The notes beneath the pieces are model-generated. The model was not told the DNA's origin. It did not search any database and worked only from the letters and a program-made list of their open reading frames with translations. Below are positions 43,479 to 52,877 of a stretch of DNA of 64,000 nucleotides, in pieces. The first letter of the stretch is position 1. The number at the start of each line of letters is the position of its first letter. Origin of the DNA: Pseudomonas sp. S30 (GTDB lineage: Bacteria > Pseudomonadota > Gammaproteobacteria > Pseudomonadales > Pseudomonadaceae); assembly GCF_016518545.1 (NCBI RefSeq), contig NZ_JACVTO010000011.1, positions 1 through 64,000 on the forward strand. Reading direction: 5' to 3'. The position numbers and the translations under genes are program-made.

Positions 43479-44126
43479 ATGTCGGAACACGAAACCGCAG
43501 GCGAAGGCCGCTTCAACAGCGTGGAGATCCGTGTCCTCGGATCGCTCATCGAGAAGCAGGCCACCAGCCCGGAAAGCTATCCACTGACCCTCAATGCGCT
43601 GGTGCTGGCCTGCAATCAGAAGACCAGTCGCGAACCGGTGGTGACGCTGTCGCCCGGCCAGGTGGGCCAGGCCCTGCGCGCGCTCGAGGGGCAGGACATG
43701 ACGCGCTTGCAGATGGGCAGCCGCGCGGATCGCTGGGAGCACCGCGTGGACAAGACCCTGGAGCTGGTTCCAGCGCAAGTGGTGCTGATCGGCTTGATGT
43801 TCCTGCGCGGACCGCAGACCGTCAGCGAGCTGCTGACGCGCAGCCAGCGGCTCCATGGGTTCGAAGACCTGGAGCAGGTCCAGCATCAGCTGGACCGGCT
43901 CGTGTCACGGGGCCTGGCCGCTCATCTGCCGCGCCAGCCGGGCCAGCGCGAGGACCGCTACACCCATGCCTTGGGCGATCCCGCCGAAACCGAAGCCATT
44001 CTCGCCGCGCGCCAGCACGAGGCAGGGTCGCGAGGCGTCGGGAGCAGTGCGGCGGTTGAGCGTATCGATGCGCTGGAAGCCCGGATCGCGGCGTTGGAGG
44101 CACGCCTGGCTCAGCTGGAAGGCTGA
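43479..44126 (+). CDS. yceH: YceH family protein (DUF480/UPF0502)
   Basis: A 215-residue protein with two winged-helix domains. The first carries the family block [27 protein letters not shown] (split here), and NQKTSREPV follows. The C-terminus ends in a short coiled coil ([19 protein letters not shown]). Its function is not established. It lies 82 bases after sstT and converges on ahpF across a hairpin. Confidence 0.92.
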   Translation: MSEHETAGEGRFNSVEIRVLGSLIEKQATSPESYPLTLNALVLACNQKTSREPVVTLSPGQVGQALRALEGQDMTRLQMGSRADRWEHRVDKTLELVPAQVVLIGLMFLRGPQTVSELLTRSQRLHGFEDLEQVQHQLDRLVSRGLAAHLPRQPGQREDRYTHALGDPAETEAILAARQHEAGSRGVGSSAAVERIDALEARIAALEARLAQLEG

Positions 44127-44163
44127 CAGCGCGACCGGCCATGGCCTCACCGACAGGCAAAAA

Positions 44164-44191
44164 CCGCACTCACCCGAAGGTGAGCGCGGTC
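44164..44191. terminator. Bidirectional terminator between yceH and ahpF
   Basis: ACCGCACTCACC, loop CGAA, GGTGAGCGCGGT. It serves two convergent genes. Confidence 0.65.
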
Positions 44192-44208
44192 TCTGGTTGA
44201 CGCTGGAC

Positions 44209-45771
44209 TCAGGCTGGCGCCGAGGTCCGGATCAAATGGTCGAAGGCAGCTAGCGAAGCTTTGGCACCTTCGCCCACGGCGATGACGATCTGCTTGTAAG
44301 GCACAGTGGTCACGTCACCGGCTGCGAACACACCGGGCACGCTGGTCTGGCCTTTGGCGTCGACGATGATCTCGCCACGCGGTGACAGCTCGACCGTTCC
44401 CTTGAGCCAGTCGGTGTTCGGCAGCAGGCCGATCTGCACGAAGATCCCTTCGAGCGGCAGCTCATGAACCTGTTCGGTACTGCGGTCCTGATAGCGCAGA
44501 CCGGTGACCTTCTCGCCGTCACCCAATACCTCGGTGGTCAGTGCTCGGGTGATCACCTTCACGTTGGGCAGACTGTGCAGTTTGCGCTGCAGCACGGCGT
44601 CGGCACGCAATTGGCCGTCGAATTCGATCAGCGTGACCTGGGCAACGATGCCCGCCAAGTCGATCGCGGCCTCCACGCCCGAATTGCCGCCACCAATTAC
44701 CGCCACGCGTTTTCCCTTGAACAACGGGCCGTCGCAATGGGGGCAGTAGGCTACACCGCGGGCACGGTATTCCTGCTCGCCAGGCACGTTCATCTCGCGC
44801 CAGCGTGCACCAGTGGCGAGGATCACCGTCTTGGCCCTGAGCGACGCGCCACTGGCCAGGCGGACTTCGTGCAGACCACCCTCGGCACCCGGCACCAGCG
44901 CCTCGCCTCGCTGCAGGTTCATGATGTCCACCTCGTACTGCTTGACGTGTTCTTCCAACGCCATGGCCAGCTTGGGGCCTTCGGTGTCCTGCACGGAGAT
45001 GAAGTTCTCGATCGCCAGGGTGTCGAGCACCTGGCCGCCGAAACGCTCGGCCGCGACCCCGGTACGGATGCCTTTGCGCGCGGCGTAGATCGCTGCGGCG
45101 GCACCGGCCGGGCCACCGCCGACCACCAGCACGTCGAAAGCGTCCTTGGCGTTGATCTTCTCGGCCTGGCGGCTACCGGCACTGGTGTCGATCTTGCCGA
45201 GGATTTCCTCAAGACCCATGCGCCCTTGGCCAAACACTTCGCCGTTGAGGTAGACGCTCGGCACGGCCATGATCTTGCGCGATTCGACTTCTTCCTGGAA
45301 CAGCGCACCATCGATCGCCACATGGCAAATGCCAGGGTTGAGCACGGCCATCAGGTTCAGTGCCTGAACCACGTCCGGGCAATTCTGGCACGACAGGGAG
45401 AAGTAGGTTTCGAAGGTGAATTCGCCTTCCAGTGCACGGATCTGCTCGATCACTTCGGCACTGGCCTTGGAAGGGTGTCCGCCCACCTGCAGCAGGGCCA
45501 ATACCAGGGAGGTGAATTCGTGGCCCATGGGAATACCGGCGAAACGCAGGCTGATATCGCCCCCTGGGCGGTTGAGCGAGAACGACGGCCGACGTGCATC
45601 AGCGCCGTCCTCACGCAAGGTGATTAACGTCGACAGGCCGGCAATCTCCACCAGCAGGTCATGCATTTCGCGGGACTTCGCACCGTCATCGAGGGAGGCA
45701 ACGATCTCGATCGGCTGGGTGACCCGCTCCAGGTAGGTTTTCAGTTGCGATTTAAGCGTGGCGTCCAACAT
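44209..45771 (-). CDS. ahpF: Alkyl hydroperoxide reductase subunit F
   Basis: A 520-residue FAD-dependent NADH:peroxiredoxin reductase that regenerates AhpC. The N-terminal tandem thioredoxin-fold domain has the CQNC redox pair ([11 protein letters not shown]). The thioredoxin-reductase-like body has an FAD motif [19 protein letters not shown], the CPHC redox centre ([11 protein letters not shown]) and an NADH motif [13 protein letters not shown] place the start at 45771; the longer frame crosses the hairpin. It is downstream of ahpC, separated by a terminator-like hairpin. Confidence 0.97.
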   Translation of the reverse strand: MLDATLKSQLKTYLERVTQPIEIVASLDDGAKSREMHDLLVEIAGLSTLITLREDGADARRPSFSLNRPGGDISLRFAGIPMGHEFTSLVLALLQVGGHPSKASAEVIEQIRALEGEFTFETYFSLSCQNCPDVVQALNLMAVLNPGICHVAIDGALFQEEVESRKIMAVPSVYLNGEVFGQGRMGLEEILGKIDTSAGSRQAEKINAKDAFDVLVVGGGPAGAAAAIYAARKGIRTGVAAERFGGQVLDTLAIENFISVQDTEGPKLAMALEEHVKQYEVDIMNLQRGEALVPGAEGGLHEVRLASGASLRAKTVILATGARWREMNVPGEQEYRARGVAYCPHCDGPLFKGKRVAVIGGGNSGVEAAIDLAGIVAQVTLIEFDGQLRADAVLQRKLHSLPNVKVITRALTTEVLGDGEKVTGLRYQDRSTEQVHELPLEGIFVQIGLLPNTDWLKGTVELSPRGEIIVDAKGQTSVPGVFAAGDVTTVPYKQIVIAVGEGAKASLAAFDHLIRTSAPA

Positions 45772-45805
45772 ACGGGCGATTCCTTTTTCGATACTCGGAT
45801 ACAAA

Positions 45806-45833
45806 AACGCCCAGGCGAAGTCGCCCGGGCGTT
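45806..45833 (-). terminator. Terminator-like hairpin between ahpC and ahpF
   Basis: A twelve-base-pair stem (AACGCCC.GGCGA with its inverse) is followed by TTTTTG on the minus strand. It would end most ahpC transcripts and let a minority read into ahpF. Confidence 0.75.
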
Positions 45834-45895
45834 TGACGGGGCAGCGTCAGCGTCAGCTATGGCGGCCGCTCACCGCCCACGTGGGTGACATGACT

Positions 45896-46459
45896 TCAGA
45901 TCTTGCCGACCAGGTCCAGCGATGGCGCCAGGGTGGCTTCGCCTTCTTTCCACTTGGCCGGGCAGACTTCGCCTGGGTGGGCAGCGACATACTGAGCGGC
46001 CTTGACCTTACGCAGCAGCTCGGTGGCATCGCGGCCAACGCCGCCATCGTTCAGTTCGACGATCTTGATCTGACCTTCTGGGTTGATCACGAAGGTACCG
46101 CGGTCAGCCAGGCCGGCTTCTTCGATCAGCACATCGAAGTTGCGAGCGATGACGTGGGTCGGGTCACCGATCAACGGGTACTGGATCTTGCCGATGGTGT
46201 CGGACGTGTCGTGCCATGCTTTGTGGGTGAAGTGGGTGTCGGTGGAGACACCGTAGATTTCCACGCCCAGTTTCTGGAACTCGGCATAGTTGTCGGCCAG
46301 GTCACCCAGTTCGGTCGGGCAAACGAACGTGAAGTCGGCCGGATAGAAGAACACGACGGACCACTTGCCTTTCAGGTCGGCTTCGCTGACCTGGACGAAC
46401 TCGCCCTTGTGGTAGGCGGTGGCGTTGAACGGTTTGACTTGGCTGTTGATGATAGGCAT
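45896..46459 (-). CDS. ahpC: Alkyl hydroperoxide reductase subunit C (peroxiredoxin)
   Basis: A 187-residue typical 2-Cys peroxiredoxin that reduces H2O2 and organic peroxides. The peroxidatic Cys47 is in FTFVCPTEL and the resolving Cys166 in [10 protein letters not shown]. Catalytic Thr and Arg positions are conserved. The 166-base upstream region has ATAG/CTAT half-sites (for example around 46590-46615) compatible with OxyR, but the spacing is not convincing by eye. Confidence 0.97.
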   Translation of the reverse strand: MPIINSQVKPFNATAYHKGEFVQVSEADLKGKWSVVFFYPADFTFVCPTELGDLADNYAEFQKLGVEIYGVSTDTHFTHKAWHDTSDTIGKIQYPLIGDPTHVIARNFDVLIEEAGLADRGTFVINPEGQIKIVELNDGGVGRDATELLRKVKAAQYVAAHPGEVCPAKWKEGEATLAPSLDLVGKI

Positions 46460-46625
46460 GTAAACACTCCTTCGAGGGTTGAGTCACTGAGTTGAATAAT
46501 GGGGTGAGCAAGTTTCGATGGAGTAATCCTACCCAATACCCCCGGCAATGGCTCATTGGCAAAGCTCATGCTGATGATTGGTTTTGGCTATAAGGAGTGC
46601 TGGCCGATAGCGTATTTGTCGATAT

Positions 46626-49064
46626 CTACTGCGGTGCCCTGCCCGTCATGCAGGTCGATGCCTGCTGCGCGGTGAATTCGAGCCAGCACCTGGCGTCGGC
46701 ACCCTCGCCCCAGACGACCTCCACGCGCCCTTCATCGCTGGCCGAGCGCACATGCAGGCGACTACCCTGCCCCACCATGCCCACTTCAGCGCCGTCCATG
46801 TCGTTCACCAGCGCACCGAATGGCAAGGCGTGGCCCTTTTCATCACGCGCCTTGAGAATGAGCTGGCGACCACTGCGGGTGGGATAACGCAGCAGCGACG
46901 CCGCCCCTGCCCGGGGGATCACCGACTGACCACTGACCTGAAGCTCCACCTCCTGGGACATGCCCTGTGGATCGAGCTCGACGGTGTTGACGCTGTAGGG
47001 GCTCAATGAGGGCACGACCGCATACCCCCGCGCGTCCAGCTGCACACCGGGGAATTGCTGGATGCGCGCAGCCTGGGCTCCCGGTGCATGGACGATGGCG
47101 AAGCTTTCACCGAGCGGCTGTGCCAGGGTCACGCCACCGGCGTGCCCGACCACGGCGCCACGCGCGCCCAAGGCCATCTGTCGCCATCCGGGGCGCTGAG
47201 CGACGGCAGCCGTCCACTCGCCCGCCCCGCCACGGTGCAGCAGGTTGGCGTCCAGCCCTGTGGAGGCCTGGGCACCTTCCACACGCGTAGCCGATACCCC
47301 ATAGCCCCACTGGCCCTGTTCGCCAGCGGTCGAGCTCCAGCGCACGTTGCTCGACCCCCGGCCCTGGGCGTCACGGTGCAGATTGCTGCTCAGCGAGCCC
47401 CGGCGTCGTTCCCCCAGGGGCATGCTGAACGTGAGCCGCATGGCGTTGAGCGGCTGACCGTCACCGCGGTGCTCCCGGCTCAGTGTCAGGCCATAGGAGA
47501 GCGACCCCATATGGTGGTAGTACCCCGCGCTGAACTCACTGCTGCCGCCGACGCTGGAGCGCTCGCTCCCGCTGGCGCTCAGACTCAGACGGCCGGCGCC
47601 GGGCAGGCTCTGGTGCAGCGCCAGTGCGGCGCGCCAGCGCTGGCCGGCAGCCACAGCGGTTCCACGATTGCGCATGGATTCATTGAACGTGTAGTAGCGG
47701 CTGTCCTGGCGTCGCGTCAGGTTGGCGCTCAGGTCGGTAGCGCTCGCCGAGAGCCGCTGTCGCCAGCTCAATCGCAGCGCTTGTCCTTGCACCACAACCT
47801 CGTTCTGGAGCGACGTTCGAGCATGCTGGGCGGTCAGGCCAAAGGCGCCCATACGGCTGTTGATCGCCGTGCCTGCTGCAACCGCCTGGTAGTCATCGGC
47901 GATCCAGGCGCCACCATGGACGCTGAATCTGCTGTCCAGGCCCTGTTGCCAGCTTCCCTGGAGGTAGCGTGGACCGGTGCGTCCCAGATCGTCCCGCCAG
48001 AACCCTGCGCCGAGATCCATGCGACTCGCGCCTTCGCGCAGCGCGAGCGGTGCTGTGCGGTAAGGCACATCGAAGCGCCGGATACGGCCATCGGCCTCAC
48101 GCAGGGTGATCTGCAGATCGTCGTTGAGACCACTGGCAGGCAAGTCCGGCACTTCGAAAGGCCCAGGAGGAACGGTCGCCTCATAGAGCAGCGCGCCACG
48201 CTGACGTATGCTCAGCAGCGCCGTACTGTCGGCCACCCCCCGCACAACGGGGGCGAAGCCACGCTGCGAGCGAGGCAGCATGCGCTCGTCAGTAGACAGC
48301 CGCAGGCCGCGCAATGCGCTGCTGTCGAACACATCGCCCGACACATACCCATCGCCCAGCGTGACCTGCGCCCGCCAGGCCGGAAGATCGCGGCGCACCG
48401 AGGTCATCCCCGCCCGATAGCGGGCCGAGCGGTCATCCTCGACCTGCGCCTGCCCTTCGTGGCGCCAGTACCAGACGCCGGTATTCAGGCCAGCATCGAG
48501 CCCCAGATAACCCAGGCGATAACGCTGGCCGGAACGCGTGTCGTGCTGCTCGTGAAGATTCAGCCGGTAGTCGAGAAAGCCTGCCGTGACACCGGCATCC
48601 CAGCTCTCGACGGGTAACAGGTCCTGAGGCTCGCGCACCAAGGCAGATTGCGCGATCTCCAGGCGCAACTGCAGGTTGCCGAAGTCCAGGTCTTCACTGG
48701 CATCCACGGGCAGTGACGTCAGTGCAACGCAACGGTCTTCCGAGGCCTGGCCACCGGGCAGACTGGAATCCAGCTCGGCCATGGCCAGCCCCAGGCTTTC
48801 GAGCAGCGCCCGGTCATAGCAGGGCGCTGCACGGCCCGAGTCGTCGAACGCCCTCAGGCGGAGGGTTCGACGCCCCATCCACTGCTGGTTGAGGGTGATG
48901 TCCATCGTATACTCGCCCTCAGGCACTGCTGCGTCGACCTGATAACGCAGCAGGTCGCTGGAGCTGCCTCCACGCAGCAGACGAGGGTCGAATTCCACGG
49001 CAGCGGCCAAATCGGCAAGTACCGATACCAGACCGATCACCAGCCGCCGCTTGCGTGTCGCCAT
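46626..49064 (-). CDS. Fimbrial outer-membrane usher protein
   Basis: An 812-residue outer-membrane assembly platform of the PapC/FimD superfamily. The signal peptide is about residues 1-22, ending AAA. The N-terminal chaperone-binding domain starts VEFDPRLLRGGSS. The long middle part is a beta-barrel. C-terminal domains contain the AHLPFGALV-like stretch HALPFGALVNDMDG and paired cysteines near the end (CWLEFTAQQASTC). It begins seven bases after the chaperone stop. No adhesin gene follows; the next gene is ahpC. Confidence 0.93.
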   Translation of the reverse strand: MATRKRRLVIGLVSVLADLAAAVEFDPRLLRGGSSSDLLRYQVDAAVPEGEYTMDITLNQQWMGRRTLRLRAFDDSGRAAPCYDRALLESLGLAMAELDSSLPGGQASEDRCVALTSLPVDASEDLDFGNLQLRLEIAQSALVREPQDLLPVESWDAGVTAGFLDYRLNLHEQHDTRSGQRYRLGYLGLDAGLNTGVWYWRHEGQAQVEDDRSARYRAGMTSVRRDLPAWRAQVTLGDGYVSGDVFDSSALRGLRLSTDERMLPRSQRGFAPVVRGVADSTALLSIRQRGALLYEATVPPGPFEVPDLPASGLNDDLQITLREADGRIRRFDVPYRTAPLALREGASRMDLGAGFWRDDLGRTGPRYLQGSWQQGLDSRFSVHGGAWIADDYQAVAAGTAINSRMGAFGLTAQHARTSLQNEVVVQGQALRLSWRQRLSASATDLSANLTRRQDSRYYTFNESMRNRGTAVAAGQRWRAALALHQSLPGAGRLSLSASGSERSSVGGSSEFSAGYYHHMGSLSYGLTLSREHRGDGQPLNAMRLTFSMPLGERRRGSLSSNLHRDAQGRGSSNVRWSSTAGEQGQWGYGVSATRVEGAQASTGLDANLLHRGGAGEWTAAVAQRPGWRQMALGARGAVVGHAGGVTLAQPLGESFAIVHAPGAQAARIQQFPGVQLDARGYAVVPSLSPYSVNTVELDPQGMSQEVELQVSGQSVIPRAGAASLLRYPTRSGRQLILKARDEKGHALPFGALVNDMDGAEVGMVGQGSRLHVRSASDEGRVEVVWGEGADARCWLEFTAQQASTCMTGRAPQ

Positions 49065-49071
49065 GCCGCGT

Positions 49072-49815
49072 CTAACCGTTGCCAGCAGATCTTAGAGCAG
49101 ACGTGGCCGGTCTCGCGGCACCGTAGTCATCCAGGTAATCGTAGCGAACTTCTTCGAGCGATCCCGGACGCTGGGGCGGCTGCTGCAAATCGAACTGCGC
49201 GCTGCCCATGGGCGGGACATGACCCGGTTCGGCTTTGACGGCAACTGCGCCGCGCACGGCCTCGAGCCTGCCGAGGTTGACATGGTAAGGCGTGGGGTTG
49301 TGCGCTTGCAGGACCCAGCCCTCGGTGCCCTGGGTGACCTGCCAGGTAAGTTGGGCATGGGCGTCGGCGGCTTTGCCCGGCAATCCCTGAGGCCGATAGA
49401 ACAGCTTTATACGACTGCGCAGGGAAATTTGCAGGCTGTTGCCGCCGCCACCCTTGGGCGGCATATCCAGTACGTTCAGCCAGAACAGGCTTTCTCGATC
49501 GCGTGGCATCTCGCGGCCGTCGTGAAAAAGCCTCAGGCTCTGCTGCTTGCCGGCGTCCAGGCGAAACAGGGCCGGCGCCAGGCTGAAAGGGCCGTCCAGT
49601 TCAGCATCGGGCTCCTCCAGCGCACCCTCGTCGATCCAGACCTGCACCAGCGAAGGAAGGCGCCCTTCATTGCTCAACCTGACCGTCACCTCGGAGGCTG
49701 AGGCCGGGAATACCACGCGGGTATTGGCGACCACCACGCTGGCATCGACCTGCGCGCATGCCAGACAGGCAGCCACGAGCACAGCGTATCCCGCGACACT
49801 GGGTGAAAACTTCAT
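49072..49815 (-). CDS. Periplasmic pilus-assembly chaperone (PapD family)
   Basis: A 247-residue chaperone with two immunoglobulin-like domains. Signal peptide about residues 1-25. The G1-strand donor region and the family signature are visible: NTRVVFPASASEVTVRL at the N-terminus, RESLFWLNVLDMPPK, and SRIKLFYRP with the subunit-anchoring basic residues. It donates a strand to pilin subunits until the usher accepts them. It follows the pilin gene by about 58 bases. Confidence 0.94.
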   Translation of the reverse strand: MKFSPSVAGYAVLVAACLACAQVDASVVVANTRVVFPASASEVTVRLSNEGRLPSLVQVWIDEGALEEPDAELDGPFSLAPALFRLDAGKQQSLRLFHDGREMPRDRESLFWLNVLDMPPKGGGGNSLQISLRSRIKLFYRPQGLPGKAADAHAQLTWQVTQGTEGWVLQAHNPTPYHVNLGRLEAVRGAVAVKAEPGHVPPMGSAQFDLQQPPQRPGSLEEVRYDYLDDYGAARPATSALRSAGNG

Positions 49816-49873
49816 GAGATGGCACTCGAGGCGGAGGGCGGGACGGCCTGAGGCCAGCCCCGCAGGTGATGGG

Positions 49874-50398
49874 TTAGAGATAGTCGAGCGAGTAGCGGAC
49901 CCGGGACGTCACCGTGCCAGGCGTGGTCGCACCCAGCGAGTAGTACTCGACGAAGTAGTTCAGCGTCGCCTTGCCGTCCACGATATCGACGACCTGGGAG
50001 TTCTGACCACCCTTGACGCCGGCCAGGTTCATCACGCCCTTGCCGCTGTTGAGCAATTGCAGCTCGACGTTGCTGCTGCCTCCGGCATCGACTATCAGTC
50101 GTCCCTCAGGGCTGATGGTCGGGCCTGGCTCGAAATAGGTCGAGACCCGACCGACATGATTGCAGCCGGTCAGTTGCAGGGCGAAAGGCGTCTGCCCCTC
50201 GACATCCCCCGCGCGTACGAGCTTCGCGGCGTTGACATCCGGAAGGACCACTGGCACGTTGCCATCTCCGCCGTTGACTACGCAGGTAGGTGCCAGCACC
50301 CGCCCCTGGAACGAGATTTCGCCGTGATCGGCGTGGGCTACGCCTGCTACCATCAGCGAACCGAAGATTCCTGCCAAACCATGTGTGATTTTGTTCAT
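49874..50398 (-). CDS. Fimbrial major subunit (type 1-like pilin)
   Basis: A 174-residue secreted pilin. Signal peptide residues 1-23, ending VAHA. The mature protein starts with a donor strand (HGEISFQGRVLAPTC), has two cysteines for the single disulfide (APTCVV and LTGCNH), and ends with a penultimate aromatic pattern (YSLDYL) used for chaperone binding. I place the start at 50398 with AGGAAG upstream. It is first of the pilin-chaperone-usher operon. Confidence 0.9.
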   Translation of the reverse strand: MNKITHGLAGIFGSLMVAGVAHADHGEISFQGRVLAPTCVVNGGDGNVPVVLPDVNAAKLVRAGDVEGQTPFALQLTGCNHVGRVSTYFEPGPTISPEGRLIVDAGGSSNVELQLLNSGKGVMNLAGVKGGQNSQVVDIVDGKATLNYFVEYYSLGATTPGTVTSRVRYSLDYL

Positions 50399-50563
50399 GC
50401 GATCTTCCTGAAAAGGTCGGTCAGGCACACGCTCGACCGGCGCCGTTGCGGCGCATCGGAAGTATCGGCAGGGCAAGTCGGCAACACTGTCGGAGTAGGA
50501 AGGTGAACCTCTTGAGAAGTCGACGCCAGCCGTAGGATTCGATACCTGCGACTGGCGAAAGCG

Positions 50564-51919
50564 CTAGCGGGTGGCCGTGCGCAGGGTCACGAACTCCTCG
50601 GCTGCGGTGGGATGCACGCCAATGGTTTCGTCGAACTGCTGCTTGGTAGCGCCGGCCTTGAGCGCGATGCCCAGCCCTTGGACGATCTCGCCGGCATCCG
50701 CGCCGACCATGTGGCAGCCCAGGACCTTGTCGGTCTCGGCGTCCACCACCAGCTTCATCAGGGTCTTCTCCTGAACGTCGGTGAGCGTGAGCTTCATAGC
50801 GCGGAAGCGGCTCTCGAAGATCTTGAGGGTGTGACCGGCCTCCAGCGCCTGTTCTTCGGTGAGGCCTACGGTGCCGATGGGCGGCTGGCTGAACACAGCG
50901 GTAGGAATGTTCTGGTAGTCCACCGGGCGATACTGTTCAGGCTTGAACAAGTGGCGCGCCACAGCCATGCCCTCGGCCAGCGCGACGGGCGTGAGCTGCA
51001 CACGACCGATGACATCGCCCAGGGCGAGCACCGACGGCTCGGTGGTCCGGTAGTGGTCATCGACCCGAATATAGCCGCGCTCGTCGAGCTCCACATCGGT
51101 GTTTTCCAGCCCAAGATCATCCAGCATGGGGCGGCGGCCGGTCGCATATAGGATGCAGTCGGCGATCAGTTCGCGGCCGTCCTTGAGCGTCGCCTTGAGA
51201 CTGCCGTCGGCTTGCTGGTCGATACGCTGGACGTCGGCATTGAACTGCAGGTCCATGCCGCGTCGTTGCAGCTCCTGTTTCAGGTGCTCGCGCACCGCCC
51301 CGTCGAAACCACGCAGGAACAGCTCGCCGCGATAGAGCAAGGTGGTGTCTGCGCCCAGCGCCTGGAAAATGCCAGCGAATTCCACCGCGATATAGCCACC
51401 CCCGACCACCAAAACCCGGCGCGGCAGCTGTTTCAGGTAGAACGCTTCGTTGGAAGTGATCGCCAGTTCCTTGCCAGGAATGTCGGGCACGTCCGGCCAG
51501 CCGCCGGTGGCGATCAGGATGTGGGCGGCGCTGTAGCGTTGCCCCTCAACCTCCACTTCGTGCGGGCCGGTGATGCGTGCATGCCCCTGCAACAAGGTGA
51601 CGCCGCTGCCGACCAGCAGGTCGCGGTAGATGCCATTGAGGCGCTCGATCTCGCGGTTCTTGTTGGCGATCAGACGACTCCAGTCGAAGTGGCCCTCTTC
51701 CAGCGACCACCCGTAACCGGACGCCTGTTCCATTTCATCGGCGACGTGGGCGGCGTAGACCAACAGTTTCTTCGGCACACAGCCGACGTTGACGCAGGTG
51801 CCTCCCAGATAACGGCTCTCGGCGACCGCCACCTTCGCACCGAAGCCCGCTGCGAAACGCGCAGCACGTACGCCGCCGGAACCGGCACCAATCACGAACA
51901 GATCAAAATCGTAGGCCAC
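50564..51919 (-). CDS. gor: Glutathione-disulfide reductase
   Basis: A 451-residue FAD/NADPH oxidoreductase. The FAD motif is [15 protein letters not shown] (residues 9-23). The redox disulfide is Cys42-Cys47 in [13 protein letters not shown]. The NADPH motif is [13 protein letters not shown]. The C-terminal catalytic His is in [10 protein letters not shown]. It starts with GTG at 51919; GGAG lies eight bases upstream. A terminator stands between it and galU. Confidence 0.95.
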   Translation of the reverse strand: MAYDFDLFVIGAGSGGVRAARFAAGFGAKVAVAESRYLGGTCVNVGCVPKKLLVYAAHVADEMEQASGYGWSLEEGHFDWSRLIANKNREIERLNGIYRDLLVGSGVTLLQGHARITGPHEVEVEGQRYSAAHILIATGGWPDVPDIPGKELAITSNEAFYLKQLPRRVLVVGGGYIAVEFAGIFQALGADTTLLYRGELFLRGFDGAVREHLKQELQRRGMDLQFNADVQRIDQQADGSLKATLKDGRELIADCILYATGRRPMLDDLGLENTDVELDERGYIRVDDHYRTTEPSVLALGDVIGRVQLTPVALAEGMAVARHLFKPEQYRPVDYQNIPTAVFSQPPIGTVGLTEEQALEAGHTLKIFESRFRAMKLTLTDVQEKTLMKLVVDAETDKVLGCHMVGADAGEIVQGLGIALKAGATKQQFDETIGVHPTAAEEFVTLRTATR

Positions 51920-51933
51920 TTTCCAGACTCCAC

Positions 51934-51956
51934 AAAAAAAGCCACCCGAGGGTGGC
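51934..51956 (-). terminator. Terminator after galU
   Basis: GCCACC, loop CTCG, GGTGGC, then seven T on the minus strand, between galU and gor. It overlaps the upstream region of gor. Confidence 0.8.
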
Positions 51957-51989
51957 TGTTTTTACACACGGCTGCAAGCCCAAGGCCGA

Positions 51990-52829
51990 TCAATAAGCCT
52001 TGCCGGTCTTGTAGTAGTTCTCGAAGCAGAAGTTGGTCGCGTCGATGTACCCTTCGGCACCACCGCAGTCGAAACGCTGACCCTTGAACTTGTAGGCGAT
52101 GACGCAACCGCTGCGGGCCTGCTGCAGCAGCGCGTCGGTGATCTGGATTTCACCGCCCTTGCCCGGTTCGGTGTTGGCGATGATGTCGAAGATGTCCGGC
52201 GTCAGGATGTAGCGGCCGATGATCGCCAAGTTGGTCGGTGCATCCTCGGGCTTGGGCTTCTCGACCATGTTGGTCACGCGGAAGATGTCATCGCGAATCA
52301 TGTCGCCGGCGATCACGCCGTACTTGTGGGTTTCCTGCGGATCGACTTCCTGGATGGCGACGATCGAGCAGCGGAACTGGTTGTACAGCTTGACCATCTG
52401 GGTCAGGACGCCGTCACCTTCGGGGTTGACGCACAGGTCATCGGCGAGGACCACGGCGAACGGCTCGTCGCCGATCAGTGGGCGGCCGGTGAGAATCGCG
52501 TGGCCCAGGCCCTTCATTTCGGTCTGACGGGTGTAGGAGAACGAGCATTCGTCGAGCAGGCGACGGATACCGACCAGGTACTTTTCCTTGTCGGTGCCCT
52601 TGATCTGATTTTCCAGCTCGTAGCTGATGTCGAAGTGATCTTCCAGCGCGCGCTTGCCGCGACCGGTGACGATCGAGATCTCGCTGAGGCCGGCGTCGAG
52701 CGCTTCTTCCACCCCGTACTGGATCAGCGGCTTGTTGACCACTGGCAGCATTTCCTTGGGCATGGCTTTGGTAGCCGGCAGGAAGCGAGTGCCGTAACCG
52801 GCTGCCGGGAACAAGCATTTTTTGATCAT
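51990..52829 (-). CDS. galU: UTP-glucose-1-phosphate uridylyltransferase
   Basis: A 279-residue nucleotidyltransferase that makes UDP-glucose for exopolysaccharide, LPS and trehalose. The N-terminal signature FPAAGYGTRFLPATKAMPKE (residues 7-26) and VEKPKPEDAPTNLAIIGRY are typical. The start at 52829 has TAAGGA upstream; another in-frame ATG lies two codons earlier. It is 48 bases after ugd, whose enzyme uses its product. Confidence 0.96.
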   Translation of the reverse strand: MIKKCLFPAAGYGTRFLPATKAMPKEMLPVVNKPLIQYGVEEALDAGLSEISIVTGRGKRALEDHFDISYELENQIKGTDKEKYLVGIRRLLDECSFSYTRQTEMKGLGHAILTGRPLIGDEPFAVVLADDLCVNPEGDGVLTQMVKLYNQFRCSIVAIQEVDPQETHKYGVIAGDMIRDDIFRVTNMVEKPKPEDAPTNLAIIGRYILTPDIFDIIANTEPGKGGEIQITDALLQQARSGCVIAYKFKGQRFDCGGAEGYIDATNFCFENYYKTGKAY

Positions 52830-52877
52830 AAACATCCTTAGACGAAGGCTGGGCCTGTGGTATTCGGCGCAGTCTAA

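Noticed and set aside
46460..46625. OxyR operator before ahpC
   Set aside because: ATAG/CTAT half-sites exist but not at the regular spacing needed; a motif scan would be required.
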